Shown one piece after another: positions 36,334 to 45,621 of a DNA stretch of 64,000 nucleotides (position 1 is its first letter; each line of letters begins with the position of its first letter). Both the position numbers and the translations under genes were made by a program. The DNA lies in the NCBI RefSeq assembly GCF_000424445.1, contig NZ_AUJX01000004.1:62001-126000 (forward strand). Direction: 5' to 3'. The DNA comes from Oribacterium sp. NK2B42 (GTDB taxonomy: Bacteria > Bacillota > Clostridia > Lachnospirales > Lachnospiraceae). Below the pieces are notes generated by a model. The model had not been told where the DNA came from, searched no databases, and saw nothing but the letters and a program-made list of their open reading frames with translations.

Positions 36334-37374
36334 CTAATCAAAGTCGTCAACATTTTCCTTTGTGATCTTCTGATATGGGAGTCTGATATATTTGTCTCCC
36401 TGAAGTCCCAGACCTTCGAGGTTCTCACCGGCAGCAAGTCTTTTCGAAAGGTTAAAGATGGCGTCGGCCTGACCACGGGCATCATTATAGACCGTTGCAG
36501 CCATGCTGCCTTCCTTAACGGCTGCTCTTCCCGGTTCCGTTCCGTCTATACCTATGACATAGGGCCACTTGTACTCGGGAATATCCGAAACATTATAGGC
36601 ATCTATAACCCCAAGGGCCATATCGTCATTATTGGCGAATACAAACTCTATTTTATCTCCATGGTTTTTTATAAGCTTTTCCATCTGGTTTGAAGCCTGA
36701 GCCCGATTCCAGTTGGCAATGGCATATCCCAGCTTATCAAGCTTCACTCCCAGCTCCCGTATCCGGTTTACACAGTTCTCTGAGCGGACTATGGCGTCCT
36801 GATGACCTGCCTCGCCTTCCAGGATAACGTACTGGATCTCGCCGTCATTGTTTCTGTCAACGTTTTCGTTCTTTATAATGTCAACCGCCAGCTCTCCCTG
36901 CATGATTCCGGATTCAAATGCATCCGCCCCCACATAATAGAGCTTATTCCACCTCAGCATATCCTCATCCACCAGCTCCCGGTTAAAGAATACTATGGGG
37001 ATATCGGCATTTCTTGCCGCATCTATGATATTGGAAGGTGCCGTGCGGTCAACAAGATTTACACATATAACATCGCAGCCGTGTTTTATCATTTCCTCAA
37101 CCTGATCATCCTGTGCGGACTGGCTCTGGGAAGAGTTATATATTTCCAATGTTATCTCCTGCCCTGCTTCGGCCCTTGCCGAAAGGACATCTTCATTCAG
37201 ATCCTTGAGGATCTCAGCGATAAAGGTATCATACCTGTCATAAACTGTGATGCCGATCTTTATTTCATTGTCCGGCTTTTCAGGCACAGCTCCGACTCCG
37301 CAACCCGGCAGAGTCAGGAGTGCCACCGCCATAAGCATTATGATTTGCTTTTTTATACGCTTCTTCCTGAACAT
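36334..37374 (-). CDS. Galactose-type periplasmic-binding lipoprotein (MglB-like), second copy
   Basis: The ATG at 37374 (MFRKKRIKK), preceded by GGGAGG, gives 346 residues. The signal peptide carries a lipobox-like LPGCG. The mature protein has the ribose/galactose-binding fold: KIGITVYDRYDTFIAEILKDL, then VICVNLVDRTAPSNIIDAARNADIPIVFFNRELV, and VFANNDDMALGVIDAYN with VIGIDGTEPGRAAVKEGSM. It resembles the protein at 45622 but has no Ala/Thr linker. It is the last gene of the YesN-YesM-binding protein run, so it may feed the sensor rather than the transporter, or be a second receptor for the MglAC transporter. Confidence 0.85.
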   Translation of the reverse strand: MFRKKRIKKQIIMLMAVALLTLPGCGVGAVPEKPDNEIKIGITVYDRYDTFIAEILKDLNEDVLSARAEAGQEITLEIYNSSQSQSAQDDQVEEMIKHGCDVICVNLVDRTAPSNIIDAARNADIPIVFFNRELVDEDMLRWNKLYYVGADAFESGIMQGELAVDIIKNENVDRNNDGEIQYVILEGEAGHQDAIVRSENCVNRIRELGVKLDKLGYAIANWNRAQASNQMEKLIKNHGDKIEFVFANNDDMALGVIDAYNVSDIPEYKWPYVIGIDGTEPGRAAVKEGSMAATVYNDARGQADAIFNLSKRLAAGENLEGLGLQGDKYIRLPYQKITKENVDDFD

Positions 37375-37508
37375 CGGAATAACAACCTCCCATCTATTAA
37401 CGAAGCTTTTTAGAGCCTTAATCTTACACAGCTGCATATCTAACGGGCTCTATATTCACAAAGGAGCAACAATGCTTTTTTTCAGTCATCCAACCCCGGT
37501 CTTTGATT

Positions 37509-38492
37509 TCAACGGACTATAGGGAACAGTATCTGCTGGTTATCCTCTCCGAAAAGATTCTCTTTGTTCACAACACCGAAACCGATCTCCCTGTCCTCAA
37601 GAACCGAGGTTCGGTTCTGAAGCTTTAATGCAAGGTCTGACAGGCTTTGATACCCCATACTGAAATCGTTGGTAAGTATCATGGAGTCGATCAGCCCGGA
37701 ATCGATATAGTACACAAGCTTTTCGCTGCACCCCGATCCGTAGAGCCTTTTGTCACCCGAATCTCCCTTTGTGCAGTAATCTACCGCTTTCTCCATGCTG
37801 TTATTATCAAGGCATACGATTATCTCTGCCGGATTTTTTGTATCCGCCTTTTCCAAATCCTCGCTGGTGTAACGGGATTCTGAAACACTCCAGACTATCT
37901 CCGGATCAAGATTCTCCGTTGCATCCATAAATCCCCGGAGCCTCTGCTGCATCCCGGACTGTTTCTGATTACCTGAAACTATTCCTATTTTAACTCTTCC
38001 CTCTTCTGTCCTGCCCTTTAAATCTATGGCAAGCTCATTACCTATGGCTCTTCCCACGGCATAATTGTTGGGGGCAACGGTTGCATGATTGCCTCTGACA
38101 TCCACATCCGCGTCAACGTTTGTAACCACAAATTCAACCGGTACCCTGGCACTTATGGAAGAAACCATTTCATGTATTCCCTCACTAAGGCAGAATTCCA
38201 CTATGACACCGTCAGCTCCCTGAGAGATCCTTGAATTGATCATGGATGCTTCTTCCTGGATATTGTCTATATAATCTGTATACACATAGTCAAGCTCGAT
38301 GCCGTTATCCTTTGCAGCCTGTTCAAGACCTGCCTTAAAAGGTACCCATCTTCCTTCGGAGGAGTTGCTGACTATCACGGAAATCTTATAGTTCTCCGAG
38401 TTTATGCCCTTTGTGAGCATAACAAGGCAGAACATAATAACTATAAGGGTCGCCACCACCACAGGCAGCAGAAATTCTTTATCTTCGTTCAT
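37509..38492 (-). CDS. Membrane-anchored periplasmic-binding-protein-like sensor component
   Basis: The 327-residue protein has one N-terminal membrane helix (LLPVVVATLIVIMFCLVML) and no lipobox. The remainder is a type 1 periplasmic-binding fold (KISVIVSNSSEGRWVPFKAGLEQAAKDNGIEL, then ISQGADGVIVEF, KIGIVSGNQKQSGMQQRLRGF, EIIVCLDNNSMEKAVDY). It starts 79 bp after the YesM kinase stop. Similar proteins beside LytS/YesM-type kinases pass the ligand-bound state to the sensor. I therefore infer an accessory sensor; it could also be a simple uptake receptor. Confidence 0.82.
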   Translation of the reverse strand: MNEDKEFLLPVVVATLIVIMFCLVMLTKGINSENYKISVIVSNSSEGRWVPFKAGLEQAAKDNGIELDYVYTDYIDNIQEEASMINSRISQGADGVIVEFCLSEGIHEMVSSISARVPVEFVVTNVDADVDVRGNHATVAPNNYAVGRAIGNELAIDLKGRTEEGRVKIGIVSGNQKQSGMQQRLRGFMDATENLDPEIVWSVSESRYTSEDLEKADTKNPAEIIVCLDNNSMEKAVDYCTKGDSGDKRLYGSGCSEKLVYYIDSGLIDSMILTNDFSMGYQSLSDLALKLQNRTSVLEDREIGFGVVNKENLFGEDNQQILFPIVR

Positions 38493-38571
38493 TATTTCTA
38501 ACCATTACCTGTTTAAAGATAGAATCCTTACGGATTCTTTTGAACTGCCCGAAGCCGCATGGCTCCCGGGA

Positions 38572-40647
38572 TTAAAAACCATGGACAGATTTATTTCTCA
38601 GGGATTTATAATGTCCGCTTTCCAGCAGCTTCTGATTTTCCTCATTAAACAGTACCGCCGGAAGGTGTATGGTAATGCAGGTTCCCTCGTCGGGTTCCGA
38701 TTCCACCTTTAAACCATACTGCTCACCGAATCTGAGCTTGATTCTCTTATGAACATTAACAAGTCCTACCCCGGATCCGTGCTTTGGAGCACGTTTTACC
38801 CCTTCCTGATCGTTTAGGAGATTTTCCAGAACCTCCGGAGGCATACCAAATCCGTTATCTCTCACCTCAATGTAAATATCTCCCATTGAAATATCATTCT
38901 CCATTCCGGCTTCACCAACCCTGCCGGAATTTCGCAAATTTGTTTCATCCGGTTTTTTCGATATATCATCGATCCCCTTCGATATGGCCATGTCATCACC
39001 ATAAGGCTCAAATTTTGCAATGATTTTTATCTCTCCCTCATCATCAGGATCCATATCACCAACTCCGTAATATATGGCATTTTCCAGGATGGGCTGAATG
39101 ATAAGCTTTACGGTTGCAAATTTTTTCACCTCCTCCTGAACGTCGAAGGTCACCTTGAAATTATTCTTATACCTTACCTTCTGAATATTCATATAGTTCT
39201 CTGCGTGGCGTATCTCCTGCTCCACAGGAATGATGTTTTTTCCCCTGCTGAGACTTATTCTGAAGAGGCTGGCAAGCTGTGTCACCATGAACACTGCATC
39301 TTTATTTTTCTCACCCTCTATCATCCATACAATGGAATCCAGGGTATTGTAAAGAAAGTGTGGATTTATCTGAGACTGGAGGGCGTCCATCTCAGTCTTT
39401 CGTTTTTCCTCCTGCTCTATAACGATATCATCCATAAGCTGATTGATACGTCCCAGGGAATGTCTCAGAGTCTTTCCCAGATGCTCAACCTCCCGGGTTC
39501 CCCCAACATAAATATCTTCAGGATAAATATCTCCGTTTTCCATATTTCTTATGGATCTGTTCAGAAGATTAAGAGGTCTTGAGATGAGGCTTGAGATCAT
39601 TTTGTTTATGAAGATCATGATGAGAAGTCCGCAGGCTATAAGAAGTATTACCAGTAAACGCATATTGCTGATGTCTATCTGGTAAGCTTTTTCCGGAAGT
39701 ACAGCTATCATTTTCCAGCCCGTATAGGAAATGCTGTCAACTATGACCTGTCTTTTTTCACCCCCGAAGATCTCATCATGTATACCATCCGCATAATGGG
39801 CATTGTTGACATTATTCTCTTTGATGATCTCATAGTTTATCTGCATCTGCTTCGGATGATATATGATATTTCCGCTGGAATCCGTAAGATAGATATACTG
39901 ACCGGTGCTGTCCGTATTGATACGCTCCATCATCTGCTTGATGGTGGAGTAGTTCATATCTACCAGAAGGACTCCGAGAGACGGGCTTCCGTTTTCGGTA
40001 AGCTCCACCACCCGGCTAAGGGATATGACCCAGCTGTACTTGTAAGCGGGATCCAGAAACAGGTTTTCCACATGAGGGGTTGAGAAATGAAGGTTCTCCA
40101 TTTTATCAAAGGCCGAGGTGAACCACTTCTGGGTTGTTACCTGAAGATCGGTCTTTAGGCTTGAGATGGGGGATGCCGAAACCAGGGTGCCATCCTGCAT
40201 AAACAAGGAAAGACTCACCAGATTATCCTTGTGAGCCTCATATATGATATTCATCTCATTATCAACCGAATCTCTTTCAAAATCAGCATTTTTGATGACA
40301 TCATAGTACATGGCATCAGAGATACGCCGCATACTCACAAGATAGTCCTCAAGGTTTACAACCGACTGCTCCATGAGCTGCTGCGTGGCCTCTATGGTAC
40401 CGCTTCTCATACGGCGGGCAAACAGGGTGTACAGCATTAACCCGAGGATCAAAAGAAGGGTAAAGGATACCACCGTAAAAGCCATAAGAATGGTACTCTG
40501 TATGGTGTGGGGCAAATATTTCCTGATTCTTTCATTAACCTCGGAAACCATTTTGTTCAGAAGCTCCTCTCCGGACTCTCTTGCTTCAACAATCTTTTCT
40601 ACCCCTGAAGCCTTATTCAATTCCTTTTTATTTCCCTGATCATCCAT
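38572..40647 (-). CDS. YesM-type sensor histidine kinase
   Basis: I start at the ATG at 40647, which overlaps the YesN stop by eight bases, giving 691 residues and suggesting translational coupling. A first membrane helix (ILMAFTVVSFTLLLILGLMLYTLF) is followed by a roughly 270-residue extracytoplasmic Cache-like domain and a second helix (LLVILLIACGLLIMIFI). A HAMP linker precedes the His_kinase domain with its phospho-acceptor in QINPHFLYNTLDSIVW. The C-terminal ATPase has NAIYYGVG and DNGFGMPPEVL, then HGSGVGLVNVHKRI. It should phosphorylate the YesN regulator encoded just upstream in response to a sugar. Confidence 0.93.
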   Translation of the reverse strand: MDDQGNKKELNKASGVEKIVEARESGEELLNKMVSEVNERIRKYLPHTIQSTILMAFTVVSFTLLLILGLMLYTLFARRMRSGTIEATQQLMEQSVVNLEDYLVSMRRISDAMYYDVIKNADFERDSVDNEMNIIYEAHKDNLVSLSLFMQDGTLVSASPISSLKTDLQVTTQKWFTSAFDKMENLHFSTPHVENLFLDPAYKYSWVISLSRVVELTENGSPSLGVLLVDMNYSTIKQMMERINTDSTGQYIYLTDSSGNIIYHPKQMQINYEIIKENNVNNAHYADGIHDEIFGGEKRQVIVDSISYTGWKMIAVLPEKAYQIDISNMRLLVILLIACGLLIMIFINKMISSLISRPLNLLNRSIRNMENGDIYPEDIYVGGTREVEHLGKTLRHSLGRINQLMDDIVIEQEEKRKTEMDALQSQINPHFLYNTLDSIVWMIEGEKNKDAVFMVTQLASLFRISLSRGKNIIPVEQEIRHAENYMNIQKVRYKNNFKVTFDVQEEVKKFATVKLIIQPILENAIYYGVGDMDPDDEGEIKIIAKFEPYGDDMAISKGIDDISKKPDETNLRNSGRVGEAGMENDISMGDIYIEVRDNGFGMPPEVLENLLNDQEGVKRAPKHGSGVGLVNVHKRIKLRFGEQYGLKVESEPDEGTCITIHLPAVLFNEENQKLLESGHYKSLRNKSVHGF

Positions 40648-42259
40648 TTTGCTGAGATTTATATCTTGATGGCGAAACGCCAAACTTCTTTTTGAATGCA
40701 TAACTGAAATAGTTCGGGTCACTGTAGCCCACAGCCTCAGCTATAACATAGGTTTTCTCATTCTCATCCAAAAGCATACGCACAGCCATTTCCATACGCA
40801 TGTCAGTAAGATAGTTTATAAAGGTTTTTCCCGTCTCCTTCTTAAATACCGTGGAAAAATACGCTGAGCTGATGCCAAGGTAGGAACACATGCTTTCTAC
40901 AGTAAGGTCCTTATTGCTGTAATTATCCCTTACATAATCAATGGCCTTTGACACGAAGCCCTTTGTTGTATCCTGACGGCTTGTGCGAAGTATCTCCCTT
41001 ATTTCATGAGTAACAGACCTGAGCCATTCTGTAAGCTCCTGCTTATCCATGTGTTGAACCTTTTCATAAGGATCCTCATCCCTTTCAAAGATCTCTGTTG
41101 TATCGATATGATTGGACTTGATAAAGCGATATATTTCGGACACCATATCCATAACAAAGAATCTGTAATCCTGTATGGAAGGATTCACCGGCATTTCTTC
41201 CGAAATATACCTTTCCACTTCCATATCAAGATTATCCACGGAATCCATTTTGATTGCCTTAAATACAGCATAAAGCTTCTGATCCACAGGCTCAGCCTTC
41301 AGGTTATCCGGGGTCTTGTTTCTTTCGGGAGCTATCTCGGAAATGTTTATGGCCTGGCCTCTTCCATAGATGACTCTATAGGAGATGGCCTCTCTGGCTC
41401 CTTCGTAGGCCTTCGGCAGAGACATTATACCTGAAACAGGCTTGCCGATACCGGCGGTTATGGTAGCATTGGACACACGCTTACTGAGTCTGCAAAGGAC
41501 CTGGCAGGCATCCGTTAGCTGAGTAACATCGCTCTCTCTTTCCATCTGAACAATGATCACAATGTTTCCGAGGTAGGAAAAAAACTTTGCCTTCCATCTT
41601 TCTTCCATCTGCTCTTCCCAAAGCTTTCTTACTGACATGGTGATAAGCACGGGGTTAATTCCTTCGGGCGCAAGGGAAATGCTGTTATGAAGTATGACAA
41701 CATCATAAACCGGACCATCCAGACTTACCTGATAATCCATCATGTCTCTCAAAAGGTTTTCCTCTGCCACACGGCCTTCGATAAGGGAGGTATAAAAATT
41801 CTCCTGAAGTATGGGAAGACTTTCCTGATAGTAGGTTTTAAGCATGTTGATGTTCTGCTTTTCATCAAACTCTTTATCAAGGGCGGATTTTATGCGCTTA
41901 AAGACCTCGCTCAGCTCTGTTGCATCGATGGGCTTAAGTATATACTCTTCAGCTTCAAGCCTGATGGCTTCCTTTGCATATTCAAATTCATCAAAGCCGG
42001 AAAAAATGATGATCTTTATGGTTGGATACTGCTGCTTAAGTCTTTTGGCAAGCTCCAATCCGTCCATATAGGGCATCTTTATGTCTGTCATGACCACATC
42101 CGGCTGTTCCTCTTCCGCCATCTCCAGGGCTTCAAGACCGTTATGAGCATATCCCTGTACCGAAAAGCCCAGGGCTTCCCAATCTATCTTATGGATTATG
42201 ACATTGATAACATCCTCTTCGTCATCTACCAGCATTACCGAATAATTCTTCAAATTCAC
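40640..42259 (-). CDS. YesN-type response regulator with AraC DNA-binding domain
   Basis: The 539-residue protein has an N-terminal receiver with acidic residues VDDEED (11-16), the phospho-acceptor D59 in VVMTDIKMPYMDG and the conserved Lys in EYILKPID. A central domain of about 280 residues has no named motif. The C-terminal AraC-type domain has both helix-turn-helix units (LTVESMCSYLGISSAYFSTVFKKE and VIAEAVGYSDPNYFSYAFKKKF). It shares eight bases with the start of the partner kinase gene. The genomic context makes the mgl transporter genes immediately upstream its likely targets. Confidence 0.94.
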   Translation of the reverse strand: MNLKNYSVMLVDDEEDVINVIIHKIDWEALGFSVQGYAHNGLEALEMAEEEQPDVVMTDIKMPYMDGLELAKRLKQQYPTIKIIIFSGFDEFEYAKEAIRLEAEEYILKPIDATELSEVFKRIKSALDKEFDEKQNINMLKTYYQESLPILQENFYTSLIEGRVAEENLLRDMMDYQVSLDGPVYDVVILHNSISLAPEGINPVLITMSVRKLWEEQMEERWKAKFFSYLGNIVIIVQMERESDVTQLTDACQVLCRLSKRVSNATITAGIGKPVSGIMSLPKAYEGAREAISYRVIYGRGQAINISEIAPERNKTPDNLKAEPVDQKLYAVFKAIKMDSVDNLDMEVERYISEEMPVNPSIQDYRFFVMDMVSEIYRFIKSNHIDTTEIFERDEDPYEKVQHMDKQELTEWLRSVTHEIREILRTSRQDTTKGFVSKAIDYVRDNYSNKDLTVESMCSYLGISSAYFSTVFKKETGKTFINYLTDMRMEMAVRMLLDENEKTYVIAEAVGYSDPNYFSYAFKKKFGVSPSRYKSQQNG

Positions 42260-42337
42260 TGCTCCTTATAGCTACGTCTAAAGTTATTTCTTTTATTCAT
42301 GAAATCCTGTTTGTCTAAGCTTCTTATTTTGGAATCT

Positions 42338-42721
42338 TTATTTTGGATTCTTTTCTCCGTACTTCTCTTCAATCTTCTTGAATCTGAAAAACATCAGAGA
42401 AACGGCAAGTATCATAAAAAGTAAAGCCATGAACCCATCATACATAGAGACTATCTCCATAAAGATAAGGCAGGCAGCGAATCCCAGTGCAAGGATTCCC
42501 GCTTCCCTTGCATAGGGCTCAACATTTTCTTCTTTAAGCTTTTTCCACTCCTTCGGTCTTACGGAATCCACATCCTTAAAAACCAAAAGCTTCACAGCAT
42601 AGTAAATCGTCATTACCGCAAGCACCACCTGTATGCCATGCTGGGCAAAAAACACGGTAACCGGACTCTGAGTTTCTGTCAGAAGTACCATGCCTGAAAA
42701 TGCAATATTTGAAAATCCCAT
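42338..42721 (-). CDS. Small membrane protein downstream of the mgl permease
   Basis: The ATG at 42721 has AAGGAG seven bases upstream and gives 127 residues; the frame upstream of it is not needed. Three hydrophobic helices (QHGIQVVLAVMTIYYAVKLLVF, AGILALGFAACLIFMEIV, GFMALLFMILAVSLMFFRF) alternate with charged loops. I do not recognise a family. It lies between the mglC terminator and the YesN gene, so it may be an accessory or regulatory membrane component of this sugar locus. Confidence 0.7.
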   Translation of the reverse strand: MGFSNIAFSGMVLLTETQSPVTVFFAQHGIQVVLAVMTIYYAVKLLVFKDVDSVRPKEWKKLKEENVEPYAREAGILALGFAACLIFMEIVSMYDGFMALLFMILAVSLMFFRFKKIEEKYGEKNPK

Positions 42722-42835
42722 TATTTTCTCCTTTTGTTCTTTTATATCAGATAGAGATATTATATTTTCTGTACCTGTCCTCCGGATCACGGGTCCTGAA
42801 AGAAGACTTTTTCCGGTAGTCTGCGATATCAAAAA

Positions 42836-42860
42836 GGGTCTGTGGAAAAACCACAGACCC
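42836..42860 (-). terminator. Rho-independent terminator after mglC
   Basis: GGGTCTGTGG and CCACAGACCC form a perfect 10-bp stem with an A5/T5 loop, followed by TTTTTTGAT on the minus strand. It separates the transporter genes from the small membrane protein and sensor genes. Confidence 0.9.
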
Positions 42861-42890
42861 CATTATAATCGATTGAATTATTTCGCTCAA

Positions 42891-43895
42891 TTACTTCTTC
42901 TGAACGTACTTTCTGATATCGAGAGAAATAGCTACGAAGATAACGATACCGATGGCGATGTACTGAGAGTTTGCATCTACTCCGAGGAACTGGAGAGCAA
43001 CCTTCAAAAGCTCAAGTACGGCAACACCGATGATAGCAGATGAAACCTTACCACGTCCACCTGTTACGGATACACCGCCAAGTGCACAGGCTGCGATACC
43101 TTCCATCTCATATGAAAGACCGGTATTGATAGAAGCACCGCCTGCCTTTGCTCCGAGCATGAAACCTGCCATTGCGAAGAATGCTGACGCCTTGGCATAG
43201 ATAAGAATCATTGTAAGCTTTACAGGAACACCGGCAACCTCTGCTGCCTGCTTGTTTCCGCCGATGGCATACATGTACTTTCCGTGACGGGTCATGTTGT
43301 AAATGAACCAGGTGATACCTGCCATCAAAAGTGCCATCCAAACCAGCCAGTTGATACCAAGGAGACCGGGCTTAGCGAAGTTTGTGTATCCTTCGATATA
43401 TCCGCCGAGAGGTGTAGCTCCTGTATAGATAAGACCAAGGCCATAGATGATTTCCATCATTGCAAGTGTTGAAATGAATGGAGGCACATGAAGGAATGCG
43501 ATAAACCATCCGGTTACGGCACCAAAGCAGCCGCAGATGATCATAACAAGGATAAGAACCACAAACGGGTTAAGCGGTGTGATGCTTGCCATGAAGCCTT
43601 CCTTGAAGAAACGTCCGCCGTACTCTACCTTCTGTAAAAGTGTACCTGCGATACAGGCACCAAATCCAACCATACGTCCACCGGAGAGATCGCATCCGCC
43701 GGTGATAACTGCACCTGAGATACCAAGAGCGATAACCAGTCTGTATGACATATTGGCAAGAAGGTTCATAAAGTTATTTTTTGTCAGGAAGTTATTGGTT
43801 GTAAGTCCTGTATAAATAACGAGGATGAACATTACGATGATAACACCGTTATTGATAAGAAAATCTATGATTTTCTGTTTCTGTGTTTTTTGCAT
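42891..43895 (-). CDS. mglC: Galactose/methylgalactoside ABC transporter permease
   Basis: This 334-residue membrane subunit has about ten hydrophobic helices in the pattern of the ribose/galactose permease family. Landmarks are NFMNLLANMSYRLVIALGISGAVITGGCDLSGGRMVGF, GKYMYAIGGNKQAAEVAGVPV (the coupling-loop region) and the C-terminal GGVSVTGGRGKVSSAIIGV. It pairs with the ATPase whose stop is 29 bp upstream. AAAGGGGA precedes the ATG. It forms the channel for the sugar delivered by the lipoprotein at 45622. Confidence 0.93.
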   Translation of the reverse strand: MQKTQKQKIIDFLINNGVIIVMFILVIYTGLTTNNFLTKNNFMNLLANMSYRLVIALGISGAVITGGCDLSGGRMVGFGACIAGTLLQKVEYGGRFFKEGFMASITPLNPFVVLILVMIICGCFGAVTGWFIAFLHVPPFISTLAMMEIIYGLGLIYTGATPLGGYIEGYTNFAKPGLLGINWLVWMALLMAGITWFIYNMTRHGKYMYAIGGNKQAAEVAGVPVKLTMILIYAKASAFFAMAGFMLGAKAGGASINTGLSYEMEGIAACALGGVSVTGGRGKVSSAIIGVAVLELLKVALQFLGVDANSQYIAIGIVIFVAISLDIRKYVQKK

Positions 43896-43924
43896 TTTTC
43901 TTTCCCCTTTAAATCTTTAATCGA

Positions 43925-45433
43925 TCAGAACTGTGTTGCATATCTCATGACATTTTCCTGTGTCATTTCTTCTCTCTGATCTATCTCTCCTGTGATTTTT
44001 CCGTTACACATAACATAAACCCGATCCGCCATACCGAGAAGTTCAGGCATTTCGGAAGAGATCATGATGATGGCCTTACCCTGCTTTGCAAGGTTTTCCA
44101 TAATTTCATAAATCTCATGCTTGGCTCCGATATCTATACCTCTTGTAGGCTCATCCATGATAAGGATGTCAGGATCGTTTGCAAGCCATCTTGAAACTAT
44201 AACCTTCTGCTGATTTCCACCCGAAAGGTTAGCGATGTGCTGATTCATGCTTGGTGTTTTTATAGAAAGCTGTGTGATGCTATCATCAACTATCTTATTA
44301 ATTGTCGGATGATCCAGAACAAAACCACCCTTCAGGTGTTTGTTGTAGATAGAAATACCTACGTTATCCTTGATGGAAAGGCATCCGAAAATACCGTTTC
44401 CACGACGATCTTCCGTGATCATTCCAAGCTTTGCGTCCATGGCGTCCTTTGATTTTGTTATCTTAACTTCTTTTCCATGGATCTTTATGGTTCCTTCTGC
44501 CAGATGTCTGATTCCGAAGAGACCTTCCATAAGCTCTGTTCTCTGGGCTCCTACAAGTCCTCCGAATCCAAGGATCTCTCCCTTTCGTACATTGAAGGTA
44601 CAATCTCTGAAGGATTTCTCATGTATGGAGCTTAAATGCTCTGCTTCAAGAATAACCTCACCTATCTCATGGTCATGCTCAGGATAGATCTGGGTAAGCT
44701 CACGTCCTACCATCTTGGAAATGATATCTTCTGTTGACAACTCTGCTGCGGGCCAGGTACCGACATAGGTTCCGTCTCGCATTACCTGGATATCATCTGC
44801 TATTCTCTTGATCTCATCCATCTTATGGGAGATATAGATCATGGCAACGCCTCTGTCACGAAGCTGGTTCATGATCTTGAAGAGGAATTCTACCTCATTA
44901 TCGGAAAGAGAAGATGTAGGCTCATCGAAAATGATAACCTTTGCTTCGTGGGAAACCGCCTTTGCGATCTCAACCAGCTGCATCTGTCCGATGGACAGGG
45001 TGCTGAGAAGAGCCCTCGGATTATATTCAAGACCAAGTTCCTTCAACCACTTTTCTGTCTCGTCGTACATGGTCTTGTGGTCTATAATCTTGATGGGACC
45101 ATACTCTTTTAACGGGAAACGTCCCAGATACATGTTTTCACCGATGCTTCTGGCCGGTATGGGCTGAAGCTCCTGATGCACCATGGCTATGCCACGCTTT
45201 GCAGCCTCATCAGGGTTATCGATAACTACTTTCTTTCCATCCAGATATATCTCACCTTCGTCCATGTGGTAAATTCCGAAAAGACACTTCATAAGTGTGG
45301 ACTTTCCGGCACCGTTTTCACCCATGAGAGCGAGAACCGAACCCGGACGAACAGCAAGATTGACTTTATCCAGCGCTTTTACACCTGGAAATGACTTAGA
45401 TACTCCTCTAAGTTCCAGCTTATACTCCGCCAT
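43925..45433 (-). CDS. mglA: Galactose/methylgalactoside ABC transporter ATPase (two-domain)
   Basis: The 502-residue protein has two fused ABC domains, as in all MglA/RbsA proteins. Domain one has Walker A GENGAGKST, signature LSIGQMQLVEIAKA and Walker B KVIIFDEPTSSLSD. Domain two has a degenerate Walker A region (GLVGAQRTELMEGLFG) but an intact signature (LSGGNQQKVIVSRWL) and Walker B (PDILIMDEPTRGID). The loss of the canonical second P-loop is normal for this family. TGGAGG stands before the ATG. It follows the binding-protein gene after a terminator-like hairpin and precedes the permease by 29 bp. Confidence 0.95.
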   Translation of the reverse strand: MAEYKLELRGVSKSFPGVKALDKVNLAVRPGSVLALMGENGAGKSTLMKCLFGIYHMDEGEIYLDGKKVVIDNPDEAAKRGIAMVHQELQPIPARSIGENMYLGRFPLKEYGPIKIIDHKTMYDETEKWLKELGLEYNPRALLSTLSIGQMQLVEIAKAVSHEAKVIIFDEPTSSLSDNEVEFLFKIMNQLRDRGVAMIYISHKMDEIKRIADDIQVMRDGTYVGTWPAAELSTEDIISKMVGRELTQIYPEHDHEIGEVILEAEHLSSIHEKSFRDCTFNVRKGEILGFGGLVGAQRTELMEGLFGIRHLAEGTIKIHGKEVKITKSKDAMDAKLGMITEDRRGNGIFGCLSIKDNVGISIYNKHLKGGFVLDHPTINKIVDDSITQLSIKTPSMNQHIANLSGGNQQKVIVSRWLANDPDILIMDEPTRGIDIGAKHEIYEIMENLAKQGKAIIMISSEMPELLGMADRVYVMCNGKITGEIDQREEMTQENVMRYATQF

Positions 45434-45547
45434 TTTGTCCTCCAGTAAATTTTCTTTATCGTGCAGGATGGAGAATCTTCTCCCATTCGCTGCCCAGGTG
45501 CATCGGTCAAAACAAAACCTTTATTATACACCTAATCTGATGTTAAA

Positions 45548-45584
45548 GAAAGAGTACAGGTGCGATGTCGCACCCGCACTCTTT
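45548..45584 (-). terminator. Intercistronic terminator between mglB and mglA
   Basis: On the minus strand AAGAGTGCGGGTGCGA pairs with TCGCACCTGTACTCTT (two internal mismatches) and runs into TTCTTTAAC. Its position, between the binding-protein stop and the ATPase start, suits high expression of the binding protein and partial read-through into the transporter genes. Confidence 0.8.
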
Positions 45585-45621
45585 TGATGTTTCTGATTTA
45601 ATTTGTCTGATTCCTTATGAA

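Noticed and set aside
36219-36485. 88-residue minus-strand open frame
   Set aside because: It overlaps the MglB-like gene in another frame and then translates a palindrome, giving no plausible protein.
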